Assembly (NCBI GenBank): GCA_018697195.1
Contig: CM031869.1
Coordinates: forward strand, 16,649,203-16,713,202
Length of the DNA stretch: 64,000 bases
DNA from: Certhia americana
Lineage: Eukaryota > Chordata > Aves > Passeriformes > Certhiidae
Direction: 5' to 3'
Position numbers and translations under genes: made by a program. Positions 45,104 to 56,882 of this stretch are shown here, one piece after another. The notes under the pieces are model-generated. The model had not been told where the DNA came from and ran no database searches. It saw nothing but the letters and a program-made list of their open reading frames with translations. Position 1 is the stretch's first letter. Every line of letters begins with the position of its first letter.

Positions 45104-47521
45104 CCATGCCACACCAATGTGAGGTACTGCTCTCATTGTGATGTCCAACTGAGCAAGATCTTATTTCTAATTTTAATATTCAAGAGGAACTTTTTGTTTG
45201 GCCTGGCTGGGCCAGAGCTCCATTGGCAGCTGCTAGTGGCTCAAAGGCTGCTATGTCAGGAATTCAGGCTGGCACCCTGCACCCAGCAGGGAGGAGCTGA
45301 TTCCCAGGGAGCTCTCCCTTCCCAGAGAGGTGTGGGGATGTGTTGATTCTCTTCCCTCTGCTCCAGCCTCAGGTCCAGGAGCCACCAAGAGGGACTTGCA
45401 GGTCATGGCTCTGCTCCTGTGCTTCACAGGCTCTTGCAAACTTTCAGTTTTCTATCTCTGGCTCCTACTCAGGCCAAACAGAGGTCACAACCAGCCCCAA
45501 AACCTCCCAGGTGTCAGCAATTTTATTTTTCATCTGATACCCCACATAATAGGGAAAGCTGTGCAAATAGGCTGGGGGAAGTCAGACATGAATCAAAGTG
45601 AACATTTCACTGTAAGGTTTGAAAAGATTGCTTTTACTTTTTGTTATCAATAAAAGCTTTAGGTTAACTCTTCATCCCTGATCTCTGGCCAGAGGGGCTG
45701 CAGTACCAAAGCAGAAGAAGCATTGTGCACATATTTGTCCCTGCACCTTGGCCATCCTTCCCTTGGGAGCAGCAGCAGCCCTGAGGAGCTCTGAGCAGCT
45801 CAAGACTGGAAGAATTGGTGAGGAGGGGACGTTGTCTTCCAAACTTTGGAGGAAATAGGAATCTTTCCAGTGTCAGCCACTGCCCCAGTTAGAAAGTTCA
45901 TAGCACTTCCACAAGAGAACTGAATAAACCCCACTAAACCTGACCCAGCCTTTGGAGCTGCTGAAGCTGGGACAGGAAAACCCCAAAGTGCACCAGTGAG
46001 ACAAGATAGGATCAGCCCTGGGCTTACAGACTGATCTCATTTCTGCTTTCTTAGCCCTTCTTCCTATTTCTGCCCAAAGTTACTCCAGCTGCTAGTCCAG
46101 TATTTCCTGGTCCTGCCATGTATTTATTTTAAATAAAAGGAAAGGATGGAGTACTTGTTAGGAGTGTTAAGAGGTTTCACATCCTTTCCTGATCGTCAGC
46201 CTGTAACTGTCTTTCCTCACAGCCTTCAGATTCTCCCTCAAGTGTGGCTCCTCTTCCCTTTAGGGCTTTCCCATATTTGAACTCCCTCACCCTTCCTTGT
46301 GCCATCCCTTACTCAAACTCTCAATATGTGCTCTCTTATGAATTATTTCCGCCATTTCTTTTGTGACCCTCACATGCTGATTTCATGGCTACTCAATCCT
46401 CACAACTCCTTTGTACCTCCCATCTATTTGGGATGCACACAGCTGAACATAATATTCCAGATCCTATGCTGACAGTGCCATTTCAGCAAAATGACTAATT
46501 ATCTGTTTAATATCTCATTTGCTGTCTCCCTGCAACTCCCAGGTCATGTCTAACAACACAGCTTCCCAAATCCCTGTTTGATTAAGTATTTGCAGTTTCC
46601 TTTAGACATATTAGCTGCATTTTTCTAAACTGAATCATGTTTGTTTTCTTCTTATTATAGCACTGATCTCTTGAGGCTTCTTTTGCACAAGTGGATGGAA
46701 AGATTTCTTTTTTCCCCCTTGTTATTGCACAAGAGGGTTTCATGTCTTTGGAAGTGTCATAATAAAATGGTTTTGGTAGCAGCAAACCTAATTCCTGTTA
46801 TTATTAAACCAAACACAATTCAGGAGAACTTAGTCATTGTGGAACAACAGTGAGCACCACATCTACCTGCAGGAAGTGCTGAGCTCAGAGGAAGTGGGCT
46901 GAAGGAGACAAGGAGGAAGGCTTTACAGGATGAGTAGGACATTAAATTCAGCCTCACATAATGAAGTAGTTGAGAAAATAAATAAGCCACTAATCACTAA
47001 TAGCTATTTTTTTCGGTTATTCAAAAAATTTTGCAGTTATTCCCTTTTCTACCGTTGAAGGACAGTAAAAAGGATGGGAGAAAAAATTTCATTCTTAATT
47101 GTATATATAAGTTTTTGCTGAAAAATATAATCTAATCTTTGGTTCAGGATGGGGGCAGATTTAGTCATGCAGACCTGCTGGGGCACTTGGCCTGTAAAGA
47201 GGTTTCTCTTTTCTTATTTGTGGTCAATATATTTTGTATGTACAAATGGGCTTTGAAGGATTCAGACCCAATTAAGGACCATTTTGTATTTTCTCCACAT
47301 CCAAAGCTCACCTTCCCTCCCAGGCACTTAGTCCTTCCTGCCATTTCAATTAACTGCTTGTTTAATTAGAGCTCCTTGTGGTGGGAATGGTGCCCTTGGC
47401 CAGGGCAGGGGGCAGTTCTCACTCATGGGCTGTCTGGAATTAAAATTCTCTATCTGAAGACAATCCCAGACCAAATCAACCACTCTGGTCCCCTCCAGAC
47501 CACAAGAGAGCAGAAGGGAGA
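45104..47521. other. Non-coding stretch, no gene seen
   Basis: The interval is AT-leaning with no exon or repeat I can name. A pyrimidine-rich part (about 46190-46440) and an AT-rich part (about 46960-47130) are the only compositional features. Confidence 0.5.
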
Positions 47522-47577
47522 GCACCCACAGAGTGAATGGAAGGTTGGGCACCCACATTCAGAGAATGGAAGGTTGG
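47522..47577. repeat. 27/29-bp imperfect tandem duplication
   Basis: GCACCCACAGAGTGAATGGA..GGTTGG at 47522-47548 is followed by GCACCCACATTCAGAGAATG..GGTTGG at 47549-47577. The copies share both ends and differ by a two-base indel and a few substitutions in the middle. Confidence 0.85.
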
Positions 47578-47828
47578 GCTCATTGCAAATCCAGCCCCTC
47601 TGAGAGAGCTGAAAGAGGAAAGAGGGCAGAATGCAAATGCCCATGGGCAAACCCTGCTCCTTTTGGTGGGGGTCTGGCCCAGATCCTTTACACCTCCTTC
47701 ATTCCAGATCACCCTGCTCCACTGAGGAAGCTGGCAGTGCTTATACCTCAATTGCCATGGATTTACAGGATCTCATGATAGCTGGGTGTGTTCATGCATA
47801 GAATCCAGTGGGCATCCCCCGGTTCTAT
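47578..47828. other. Short non-coding spacer
   Basis: Nothing recognisable is seen apart from open frames on both strands that overlap the duplication. Confidence 0.5.
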
Positions 47829-47890
47829 GGGCACCCTGTGCCAGTGCCTCACACTCCCACAGTTAAGGATTTCTTCCCAATCCATGGTCC
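47829..47890 (-). mobile_element. Short CR1 LINE fragment
   Basis: 'GGGCACCCTGTGCCAGTGCC' followed by 'TCACACTCCCACAGTTAAGG' and 'ATTTCTTCCCAAT' is the reverse complement of the CR1 segment that reads GGCACAGGGTGCCC in sense. The same block is seen at 8552 and 17896. Both ends are lost and about 60 bp remain. Confidence 0.75.
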
Positions 47891-47910
47891 CCACATCCTG
47901 AGCAGGGAGA

Positions 47911-47954
47911 GCATGGAAATGCCAGGGGAATTTCCCTGGCATGGAAATGCCAGG
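47911..47954. repeat. Direct repeat around a near-perfect palindrome
   Basis: GCATGGAAATGCCAGG occurs at 47911-47926 and 47939-47954. The region between and including parts of both, 47919-47942, is a 24-bp palindrome with one mismatched pair (arms ATGCCAGGGG and TCCCTGGCAT around AATT). Direct and inverted repeats together could form a hairpin; no function is evident. Confidence 0.85.
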
Positions 47955-48560
47955 AAAGGAGGAGCAGGGGAGAGAAGGAAGTGGGAGGAAGGGTGGGAGG
48001 AATTAACTAGGCCCAGGGAAGAGAAGTGGCTCAGGAGCAAAGAAAGTCAATAAACTGAGTAAGGAATCAAAGGAGAGAGAGAGAGAGAAAAGTCCTCCCT
48101 TCACAGTTTATGGCAACAAATCCTGGGAAAACTCTCGGAGCCTGCATCCCTTGGAAACAAAGCCATCAATAGTGCAGACCTGGAAAAGCATCTCCTCTGC
48201 TGGGCTTGAACAGTATGGATCCAGGAAATATTAAATCCATCTGCTGTGGAGAGAATGTTTTATCAACAACAAAAAAACCCATTTGATTTATTCTCTAGAC
48301 ATTGGGCCCAGCCCCAGCCCCTGAGCTGTGCTATCTTATGTGGTCAGACAACTTCTAGGGAACCAACCTCGTCTTGCCATTACTCAGAGTGTTTGCTTTT
48401 CCCCTATTGCCTTACTCATCTGATTCCTCCCTTCTTATTATGGCTCTGGTTGGGTTGATAGCTCATAATTTATCCTCCAGGCTGAGGCTTTCATGCCTTT
48501 GTCAGTAACTTGAGCCAGGGAAGTGAGTTATTCTTGCCTTTCTGTGTTTCTCTGTCTCAG
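47955..48560. other. Non-coding stretch with GA run
   Basis: A purine-rich section at 47955-48090 ends in a GA dinucleotide run at about 48074-48089. The region just before 48560 is a long pyrimidine-rich tract ending in CTCAG, described with the exon-like segment that follows. Confidence 0.5.
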
Positions 48561-48674
48561 TCCTTCTCTGGCTGGGAGTTTACCTGGGCGTGGAACACAA
48601 ACGTTGTAGCACTGCCCATCAGGAGAGATTTCCCTCCCGTTCCAGTTACCCTGGGTGTCTGGGCATGGCTCTGG
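48561..48674 (+). other. Exon-like 114-bp segment, unverified
   Basis: The segment is preceded by a strong acceptor, an uninterrupted pyrimidine-rich stretch 'TTTCTGTGTTTCTCTGTCTC' then AG at 48559-48560, and followed by the consensus donor GTGAGT at 48675. It is 114 bp, exactly 38 codons, and open in frame 0, so it could be included or skipped without a frame change. The predicted peptide is Trp- and Val-rich and matches nothing I recognise. Chance co-occurrence of such signals is expected at some rate in 64 kb, and no neighbouring exon is visible, so this is only a candidate; a non-coding RNA exon is equally possible. Confidence 0.25.
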
Positions 48675-50684
48675 GTGAGTCTCTTGCTGGATGTCAGGTG
48701 ATTAATAAGAGTCTGCAGTGATAGAGCACCATTAGTCCCCAAGTGCTTCCTAAAACAGAGATTCACCCACTCCAATTGTCCTAATTAACATGAAAACAGA
48801 GTCATCACTGGGGCAGAGCAGGCACACAGGAGGTGCTTCCCCTGCACAGTGGGCTGTGTCTCAGGCTTTGAGTCCAGCTCAGCTCCAGCCACTTCAGAAA
48901 GCACTTTGCCCACCTTTGGTTCTGGTCCAGGACAGCCAAATGTCTGCTCCTGTGTGGAAAAAAACCCACAGCATGGTTCTTCTCCATCCTTGAGGGCAGG
49001 AATCCCAAAGCTGCCACATTTCCAGCTCCCAGGTACCGGGATGGGGCTCTGCTCAGCTGCAGCTCCACTCAGGCTTCTCCTCACAGTAGGAAATAGTTCT
49101 CAGAAAATTCCTAGTAACTTCAGCTCCTACTGGGACAAAAATATCATGAAGGGGTGGGGAGAGGCTTAAAAATGGCTGCCCTCCTAATTGATGTTCTCAC
49201 ACCTACATCAAAATGCTGGTTCCCAAAGGGCATGAACATGCTCTGGTTCTGGAAGAGAAAAAGTGAAGAAATCCCATGGGGCAAAAATAGTTATCCCATC
49301 CCATCCCAGCCCAGCCCAGCTTTGCATTCTTCATCTTCAAAAAGTGTTTCCCATGACAGATGAGGGTGAGCATTTTCTTATTAGAATTTAGGACATTCTC
49401 TGCATCTTCCACTATCAAGAGTTCAGGATGCTCATTACCTGCAGCAGCCAGTTCTTGCCTAGGTGGCATCAGGAAAAAAATGCAAGGATTCATTTGGGGA
49501 AGGAATCATCAGGTGACCACTTGAGATACATTAAATTTCTTCCCAGAAGCAGTTAAATTTTGAGCTCACCTGCCAGTTTTTTTCAATAACCAAAGCCTTA
49601 AAACACAAAACCCAAAGCACCCTCCCCTTGCAGAAGAGAGAAACAGATGAAGGAATTTGAGCAAGCCCCAGCCCTGTGGGCAAACCCCAAGCTGGCCATT
49701 AAAATGCACTTCACCTGCTACCCAAAGGCCCTGGTGGTGTTTGGGATTGGAGCAGCCCTTCCCAAACTGATGTTTGACAGCTGCCAAGGGTGGTTCCCGC
49801 TGCTGCTGAGTGAAGGGTTGATTGTCCTGCCCTGCAGTGGGAAGCCTGGGACATGAAAGGCACATTAATTCAATATTATTGCTGCTATTACTGTTATTTC
49901 ACTGGCCTTTTGCCTCCCTCTGTGTTGAGCTTAGGAACAGGAGTATTCCTGACCATCTCCAGCCCTGCCTTTAGTCAAGCCTCCTCTTTAGCACTGCAGA
50001 CCTTCAGATATAATTTTTTCCCATCATCTCAGTTCACAGAGCCACAGACCACGTCTCTTTACATGGTATTAACTTCAAAGTATTCCTCCTTTTAAAATAC
50101 ATATCAATGTTATTTGTGAAATGAGTGTTTTGAACTTGGATCCAATATTTTAGTGAAATAAAAAAGAAAAGAAAAAGAAGTTTTGTTTTGTTTTTTAACT
50201 GGAAGGAATCCAAAATATCTACAGTTTTTATAAACCAACTTCCTTATGAGTCAGGACATTTATGGCCAGAAAAATATTATTTTAACTTCCTTAATGCAAT
50301 ATAGCAGTGACATCTAGCGGCTTTCATCAGTGTCATGATGAGCGAGGGGAAGGTGGGACTGGCAGGATGTGGGAATGGATCGAGGTGTTATTCCTTTGTT
50401 GAGACTCAGTGGAAACTGGACAAGCTCTTCCATAGAGCTTACCAGAATTAGAAAATTCTGATAATATAATGAAAATAAACTCTAAGATTGGAAAATCCAA
50501 TCAGGTAACACTCATGGGTGATTTCTTCAGTTCACATTATAAGGTAAAAGTCCTGAATTTCTTTATCCTGGTGGAAATATTGTTCACATTAGGGAGCTCC
50601 TTCACCAGGAACCACAGAAACAATTATTTTCAACTTTCTGCATCAAAATTCAGTCTAAGGCTATTTACAGTCAATATCATCCAA
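48675..50684. other. Non-coding stretch, no gene seen
   Basis: No gene is recognised. A short CCCAT/CCCAG run (CCCATCCCATCCCAGCCCAG) lies at about 49288-49313, and an A/G-rich then T/G-rich low-complexity tract lies at about 50158-50198. Confidence 0.5.
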
Positions 50685-50831
50685 ATGCCCCTGGACCCCT
50701 GGCAGTGTCCAAGGCCAGGCTGAACAGAACTTGGAGCACCCTGGGACAGGGGAGGTGTCCCTGCCCATGGTAGGGGGTGGGACTGGATGATCTTTAAAGT
50801 CCCTTCCAACCCAAACTATTCTATGATTCTA
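50685..50831 (+). mobile_element. CR1 LINE 3' end, intact tail
   Basis: Sense CR1: 'CCTGGCAGTGTCCAAGGCCA', 'GGTGTCCCTGCCCATGGTAG', 'GGACTGGATGATCTTTAAAG', 'CCTTCCAACCCAAACTATTC', then TATGATTCTA. It is a severely 5'-truncated but well-preserved terminus of the common subgroup. It provides the 3' sequence that is missing from the copies at 30.0, 53.6 and 58.3 kb. Confidence 0.93.
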
Positions 50832-53579
50832 GTCTAAACTTTCCATGTAGAAGGCCTGTTTGACAAAAAAATAAAGGCTCTAACTGAGAAAAATATGTTA
50901 ATAATTGTTTTATTTAGCTTTGGACACTCCACCTACACACAGAAAAGGGGATGAAATTTGGGGAAGCTCATTTTGTAGAAGCACATCAGCCTGTGCTGGG
51001 CTGGCTGCAGCTTAGATAAAGCCCCAGATTGCTCCATAGTGGACAGAAACCTTCCAGGAGCTTTGTGGGGAAGGCTGTGCTGGGTTCTGGCTGTGCAGGT
51101 GTGTGCCTGGGTTGGGGGTGTGCATGTGTTTTATTATGAAAGGATTTACTTTTCCATGTGCAGCAGTGACAGCACCCAGAGGAAGGCAGGCCTGGGAAGC
51201 ATCTGACAATATTTGTGCTGCATCTGCACTTTGTGTCCCAGTGCCAACGTTGTTGCTCTGCTCTCCCTGCTCGGGGTTACTGGGGGGTTGTAACAATCAG
51301 TGGGACTGTTGGCTTTGAAGTCCAGGCCTCAGAACTGAGCTGGATTTTCCACATAGTCAGGGAAGCTGCAGCCTCCTTTCACGGGTGCCAGGCCAAGGAA
51401 ATGAATGCTCAGCCCCACATCTGCCTGCAGCACCTCCATGGAGCCACCCCAATCCTCCCACTCCCAGAGCAGCTTCACCCAGCCCTGCCTTGGCTCCAGG
51501 GCCTGCAGGAGGGCAGAGCTGGGGGTGTCCTGGACACAATCCCTCTGGACAGGGCTGTCCAGGGCTGCGAGAGGTGCCAGCTCCAGGCTGGCAGAGCAGC
51601 TCCCCCCAGGGCAGCCTTCCCTGTTCCCCACAGGGCAGCATTCCCTGGGAAGGGGTGAGTCAGAGCAGCGGCTTCAGGGAGACTTCAAACACTCCAGCAG
51701 GTCTGGCAGGAATATTTCTACACCTGCATGTTCAAATATGCTCCACTTTCTCACTTTATAAATATATGGGAGCCTGCTGAACGCTGGCCCAGCAGAGCCA
51801 AGCATGCCCCTTTGCTTTGATGAACCAGCTGTTTTTCTGTCCTGTTCACATAAACATATTTGTGTGTGTTGATTTTGCAGTTTATTGGGGAAAAGAAGCA
51901 GATGCCAGATCGTATGTGCGTTTTTGTTCTGTGTAGAACTGCCATGAGAACATTCCCCCCAGCCCAATTCCTGTTTGTTTTGCAGGAAGGGAAGCAGCAC
52001 AGAGAAGGCTTAGGATGGACTCTGCTGATGGTTTTTAACCAAACAGGTGCAGAATCAGCTTACACAAGTGAGATGTTGCAGTGGCTCTGTTTGCAGATCC
52101 AAGTCTCCACTTGGGACCAAGGATGCAGCCTGGACTGCAAGATCCCCCACATCCATTCCTTTGGGTCTGGCTTCCACAGCCCCATTTCCATGTGCAACCT
52201 GGCTCTGGCATTCCAGGTTCATCCCAGGCTTTTCACAGAAGCTGTGATAGCCCTTTGTGGCACCAAAATGCCATTTTTGTGGATGTGTGTGTCCAGAACC
52301 TATCCGCTCCTCTGCTGTGTGTGAACAGCAGACACAGCTCAGCTCCTCCCTGCCTGGAGCTGGGACAGGAACTAATGCACCTCCACATCTCCACCACCCC
52401 TGAAATCACAAAGGGATGGCACAGAACTCATTGCCAGGTCTGAAAAAGGAAAGCAATTCCATATCCACTATGACCTCTCTGCAGCCCTGCAACCTGCTGA
52501 GAGCTGGGCTTTAAACTGCTCCACTGGCCACTGCCTCTGAACTCTGACTTGGGTTTGGGGCACTGTCTTCCATTCCAGCTCAAACCTGTCCCCAGTGGTG
52601 CCCAGCCCTTACACAGACACAGCTGGGCCACAGCAGCACCAGCCCCATGTGCCTGAGGGGCTCTGCTGAGGAGAACTCCCAGTGCCAGCCCAGACATTTC
52701 CCAGCCAACCCTGCTGCCACTGGGCGTTGGGTTATTGGGAATGGGGCTGGATTTCCGCTAGCTCCTCTCAGGGGCGGAGAAAAAAAGCTCCTGATGTGGC
52801 ACAGGTGACCATGAACTGCCTCAGAATAACTTAAATTAAAGCTTGCCTTGGTTTTGTGTTGCCATTGCCCTTGACCTCTGGTCCTGTGGCTCACAGGAAT
52901 TCCTTGCTCTTCTCACACCACAGCCCTGGCTGAGGAAAAGACAGATGTCCAGTCCACAAGGTTCCTGAAAATGTTGATTTTCCTTAAAGAGGAAGGTCAT
53001 CTGGATACCTGTTGTGCCTGCAGGAGCTGGGAAGGAGCATGGCCCAGCATGTTTGGGTTGTGTCACAGGGGAAAAGTTAAACATTCAGCAATGGGCTGAG
53101 GAATTGCCAGGAGGTCACAGAGGCAGTGCAAGAAGTGAGTCTCGCCAGCTCTCACATGAATGTGTGCTGGCTCTGGAATTCCTGCTGGAAGTCCAAGTGG
53201 CAACTTGAATTTCCTCATTTTACTGCTCTTGTTTCAGTTCTCCGGTCATGGAGAGAGAAAAACCAAAACAAGAGAAGAGCACCCAAGGTATATCATTAAT
53301 TACCCTCAGAGAACAGCCAAGGGCAAGTCATGGCAAATAATTCACCAGCACTCTGAGAGGGAAGCTCACTGGGCTGGACTGTTCAGCCAGTTCTGGCCAG
53401 CTGACTCCTAGAAATGAGTGTTTGCAGGAAATCATCCACAGAAAAAAATCTGGGATTTGTTACTGGTGTCTTTTCCAGTTCTATTATTTGCCTAATATGG
53501 CAAAACATGTTCAGGATGAAGCAGGAGATGCAAACAAACCGTGCTATGCTCACCAAAAATCCAGCTGAGTATGAGGATT
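50832..53579. other. Non-coding stretch, no gene seen
   Basis: The GC-richer part at 51360-51660 gives frames of 94-147 codons on both strands, but none resembles a known protein and the frames overlap fully. No transposon is recognised. Confidence 0.5.
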
Positions 53580-53878
53580 AGAGAAGGGAAGGTTTTGTGG
53601 AGACCTCACAGCCCCTGCCAGGGTCTGAAGGGGCTGCAGGGAACCTGGAGAGGAACAATTCATCAGGAACTGGAGTAATGGGACAAGTGAGAATGGGTTC
53701 AAACTGAAAGAGTAGTTGAGATTATTGAGGAAAAAATTCCCCCCTGAGGGTGTGGGGATGCCCTGGCACAGGGTGCCCAGAGCAGCTGTGGCTGCCCCTG
53801 GATCCCTGGCAGTGTCCAAGGCCAGGCTGGACAGGGCTTGGAGCAGCCTGGGACAGTGGGAGGTGTCCCTGGCACTGG
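53580..53878 (+). mobile_element. CR1 LINE fragment broken before its 3' tail
   Basis: The sense CR1 body runs from 'GTGGAGACCTCACAGCCCCT' through 'TTCAAACTGAAAGAGTAG', 'CCCTGGCACAGGGTGCCCAG', 'CTGGATCCCTGGCAGTGTCC' and 'GGACAGTGGGAGGTGTCCCT', then stops. The missing roughly 70 bp of CR1 end may be the isolated tail at 54764-54809 on the same strand, 885 bp downstream. Confidence 0.92.
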
Positions 53879-54763
53879 GCACGCTTCATCCCACAGCAAT
53901 AAAGGTACTGCTAGTGAAAAGACAAAGTTTTTTCAGGATGAACAAGCACAAGCACCCGCACACTGTGCCAGAGGGACTGCAAAGTCAGATCAGGGAGCCA
54001 GGAACCCCCAGCAGGAGACCCCAGCTGCAGCACAGGGCTCTCCCTTTTATTTCAACCAACAAACACAGAGATCCCTCAGCCCCAGGTTCCAGCCCAGCAC
54101 TCTGCTTAACCATGTTTACCTGAAAAAAAAAAATTCTCTTATGGCGACACAACCACTTCCACAACAATTTTTTCCAAGTCCTGCTTTTAATTCATTTCCT
54201 GGATGTGACATCACCAAGTTCTGGGGTCCTTTTCCAGCCTGGCAGGCTGGGAGCTGCCACCAGGAACTTTTCAGATGCTGCAGCTGGCCGAGTTGTAAGA
54301 GCTCTGTGGGCTGTGTCCGGCTCTGGGAGCTGCTCCCTGTTTCTCTGAGCCCTCCCAAGGCTTGAGAAGATGCACCAGGGCTTTGTCAGATCCCTGAGGA
54401 TCTGCTCCATCCTCTCCATTTATCTCCCCATCAGATCCAGGCAGTTTGCCCTTCCTCAGGAAATTTAAAATACTCTGTTATATAATCAGGAGCTTTTCCC
54501 TCCATACACCTGCCCAGGTTTCCCCTCCAGTTTTGATTTGCATTTGGGATTTTTGTGGTGAATTTGAAAATTTTTGCCAGGTTTTGCCAGAAGCAGCACA
54601 CAGGGACCAACCCAGATGGAGGCAATGTGGGAGTACTTGTAGAAAGCGTCAGATTTGCTTGAAATCTGCAGTTGAAACCCCCAATAATTCCAGCCTGGGC
54701 TGGTCCCTCTGAAGGAAAACTTAGAGCAGTAATTCAGGGCATGGATCCAGCTCAGCTGCCTGA
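53879..54763. other. 885-bp non-CR1 segment between a CR1 body and a CR1 tail
   Basis: This stretch separates a CR1 body from an isolated CR1 tail in the same orientation, so it may be an insertion into one CR1. I see no TG...CA long terminal repeat, no inverted termini and no clear target-site duplication at its ends. It has an A run of about 12 at 54122-54133. No coding sequence is recognised. Confidence 0.35.
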
Positions 54764-54809
54764 GCTTTAATGTCCCCTCCAACCCAAACCATTCTGGGAT
54801 TCTGTGATG
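54764..54809 (+). mobile_element. Isolated CR1 LINE 3' tail
   Basis: 'TAATGTCCCCTCCAACCCAA', 'ACCATTCTGGGATTCTGTGA' is the last roughly 45 bp of CR1. Such a short tail can be an extreme 5' truncation, or the detached end of the copy that breaks at 53878. Confidence 0.85.
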
Positions 54810-55884
54810 GTGCCTCCTCTCTTTGTTGGCCTTACCAGTTCAGAATCAATCAGAATCAAATCTCGTCCTTCAGGTACAAACACTTCTTTCTTTTAAACTC
54901 TGTTTCTCCAGCAGATGCAGACTCAGCATTTGCTACATTTTCAAGATACCACATATCAAGTTTTTCTAAAACAAAAGATTTGGAATCCACAGCTTTACCA
55001 AGATAGACCAAAAATATCAAGCTAACCCCAGGCTGGAATGACCTCACCACCTGAAGCCATGTAAACTAACATGGCAACACACCAGGAAGCCTTGGGAGGG
55101 TGGTAAAATTAAAATTTTCCCAAGCAAAACATTTTTATTCATTTGATAACCACCAGCATTTTATTTTGACATCAAGATCCCAGTGTAGATAATGGGAAAT
55201 GGCAGCTTTCTGTTAAAAGTTTTTTTTCTTTTACGGCACCATTCAAAGGGCTTAGAAGCATTTGCTCTATTTCTGTTGAAGAATTTCACCTACAAGCAGC
55301 CCTATATGTTATGTTTTTTAAAAAATATTTCCATATGCTAAAGGAATGCAACTGGTTTCCAAGGAAAGTGGCTGTTACAGCAGCAGGCTGGGGCTGTTTT
55401 TCAAGGAAAAACTGCTGCAGAAACGAGGTACCCACAGAGGTGCACTAAAGCAATACTAACTGCAGTGACCTTGAGATGACCTAGAGCTCCTCATATTACA
55501 AAAACGAAAAGGGAATTAGAAAATCTGAGGCCAATTAGGTGTGTTTTTTTTTTTTTTCCTGGAGACATGATGAAATTTCCTGAAACAAAAACTTTAGCAA
55601 ATTCTATAAAATACTTCTAGCTTTGGTGGAAAAATAAATTATTGCCTTTTTATCTCCTCATTCCTGAGGCACAGAACTGGCCCACTTCTGTTTGTGCAGA
55701 TGGTTTGGAGGGAAAACACCCAGAGAAGGGCCAAGTGGTGAGATTCTTGGCACGAGCAATTAAGTGTGAAGTTATTCTCAGGGCTGCCTATTTGTTATTG
55801 CAGCAGGAATCATTAAGATTATATGGAAAGATATTGTCTGGGAAAAAGTGTGAAGTCAGGATTATGTGTCCCGAGATGTGATTT
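54810..55884. other. Non-coding stretch, no gene seen
   Basis: AT-rich and non-repetitive, with a T run at about 55543-55558. It borders the CpG-rich block that begins near 55885. Confidence 0.5.
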
Positions 55885-56443
55885 AGGGGCAGAGCATCGC
55901 CCGTGCCCGCGGGGCTCCCGGAGCAGCACCCGGGGGTGGCCGTGCTCAGGTGGCTCCCAGGGCTCTGGCTCTGTCCCTTCTGAGGGACATCCAGGAGGAG
56001 CAGGGGCAGGGCCACTCCCGAGGGAAAGGAGTCCCCTCGCTCCAGGGCTCCACGGTCACCTGGAGCCACCCGGCTGGGACTTGGCAGCCAAGAGTTCCTG
56101 CAGGGCTGCGGAGCCTGGGGGAGCAGCTGGAACGGGCAGGGTTTGTGTTCAGCAGCTCTCATCGTCCCAGCCGGATGCGGGGCTGGCTCAGCATCCAGAC
56201 AGGCTCTCTCGGGAAAGGGCACCACCTGCCCGGGCTGGCCCCGTCACTGTCCCCTGCCTTCGTCCTCGGGACGTCCTGAGCAAGAGCCACACTGACCTCG
56301 CCAAGAAATTGGTGCGATCAGAGCAGAGGAGATCTCCCTTCCCTGCCTCCAGTGCTTGTGGCAGCCCCCGGGCTGCTCCTCCCATCCCTTCATCCCCTGC
56401 CCATCCCTGTGCCCTGGGGCCAGGATCGGAGGGGAAGGAGGCA

Positions 56444-56507
56444 GAGGGATGGGGAGCCCTGCCGAGGAGGGGAAGGGGGTAAAGGGATGGGGAGCCCTGC
56501 CGAGGAG
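56444..56507. repeat. 38-bp tandem duplication in the CpG-rich block
   Basis: AGGGATGGGGAGCCCTGCCG followed by AGGAG occurs at about 56445-56469 and 56483-56507, a spacing of 38 bp, separated by a purine-rich GGGAAGGGGGTAA stretch. The repeated parts are identical, pointing to a recent duplication. Confidence 0.85.
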
Positions 56508-56790
56508 CAGCGCGATGGGGACTGGGGAGTGCGAAGGGTCGGACAGAGCAGGCTCTTGCCCGTCTGTGCTTCCCTCCCACTCTGTAAAACCGAGGCTCCG
56601 CACGCGGAACCCGGAGCAATTTCCTCCCCCACCGATGGAGGAAGGAAAGGTTTGGGGCAACCCTCTACCCCATCCGAGCAACCCCGGTCTGGAGGGACAG
56701 ATTTGTGTCCAAACCAGATGCTGGTGGTTCTGACCTTCCCTTGCGCTGCTCGAGCCTCGTGGCAGCTGCTGGGACTGGGGACAGGGCTGG

Positions 56791-56882
56791 GAGCCAGCGG
56801 GATCCAGGGGTGCCCAGGGGCGCTGGGAAGGAGCCAGCGGGATCCAGGGGTGCCCAGGGGCGCTGGGAAGGAGCCAGCGGGA
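56791..56882. repeat. Perfect 40-bp tandem duplication, 2.3 copies
   Basis: The 40-bp unit GAGCCAGCGGGATCCAGGGG..GGCGCTGGGAAG is present at 56791-56830 and 56831-56870 without mismatch. A partial third copy (GAGCCAGCGGGA) lies at 56871-56882. It is directly followed by a diverging short series, GGATGTCCCCGC, GGAATGTCCCCGCC, GGATGTCCCTGCC, at about 56879-56916. Confidence 0.95.
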
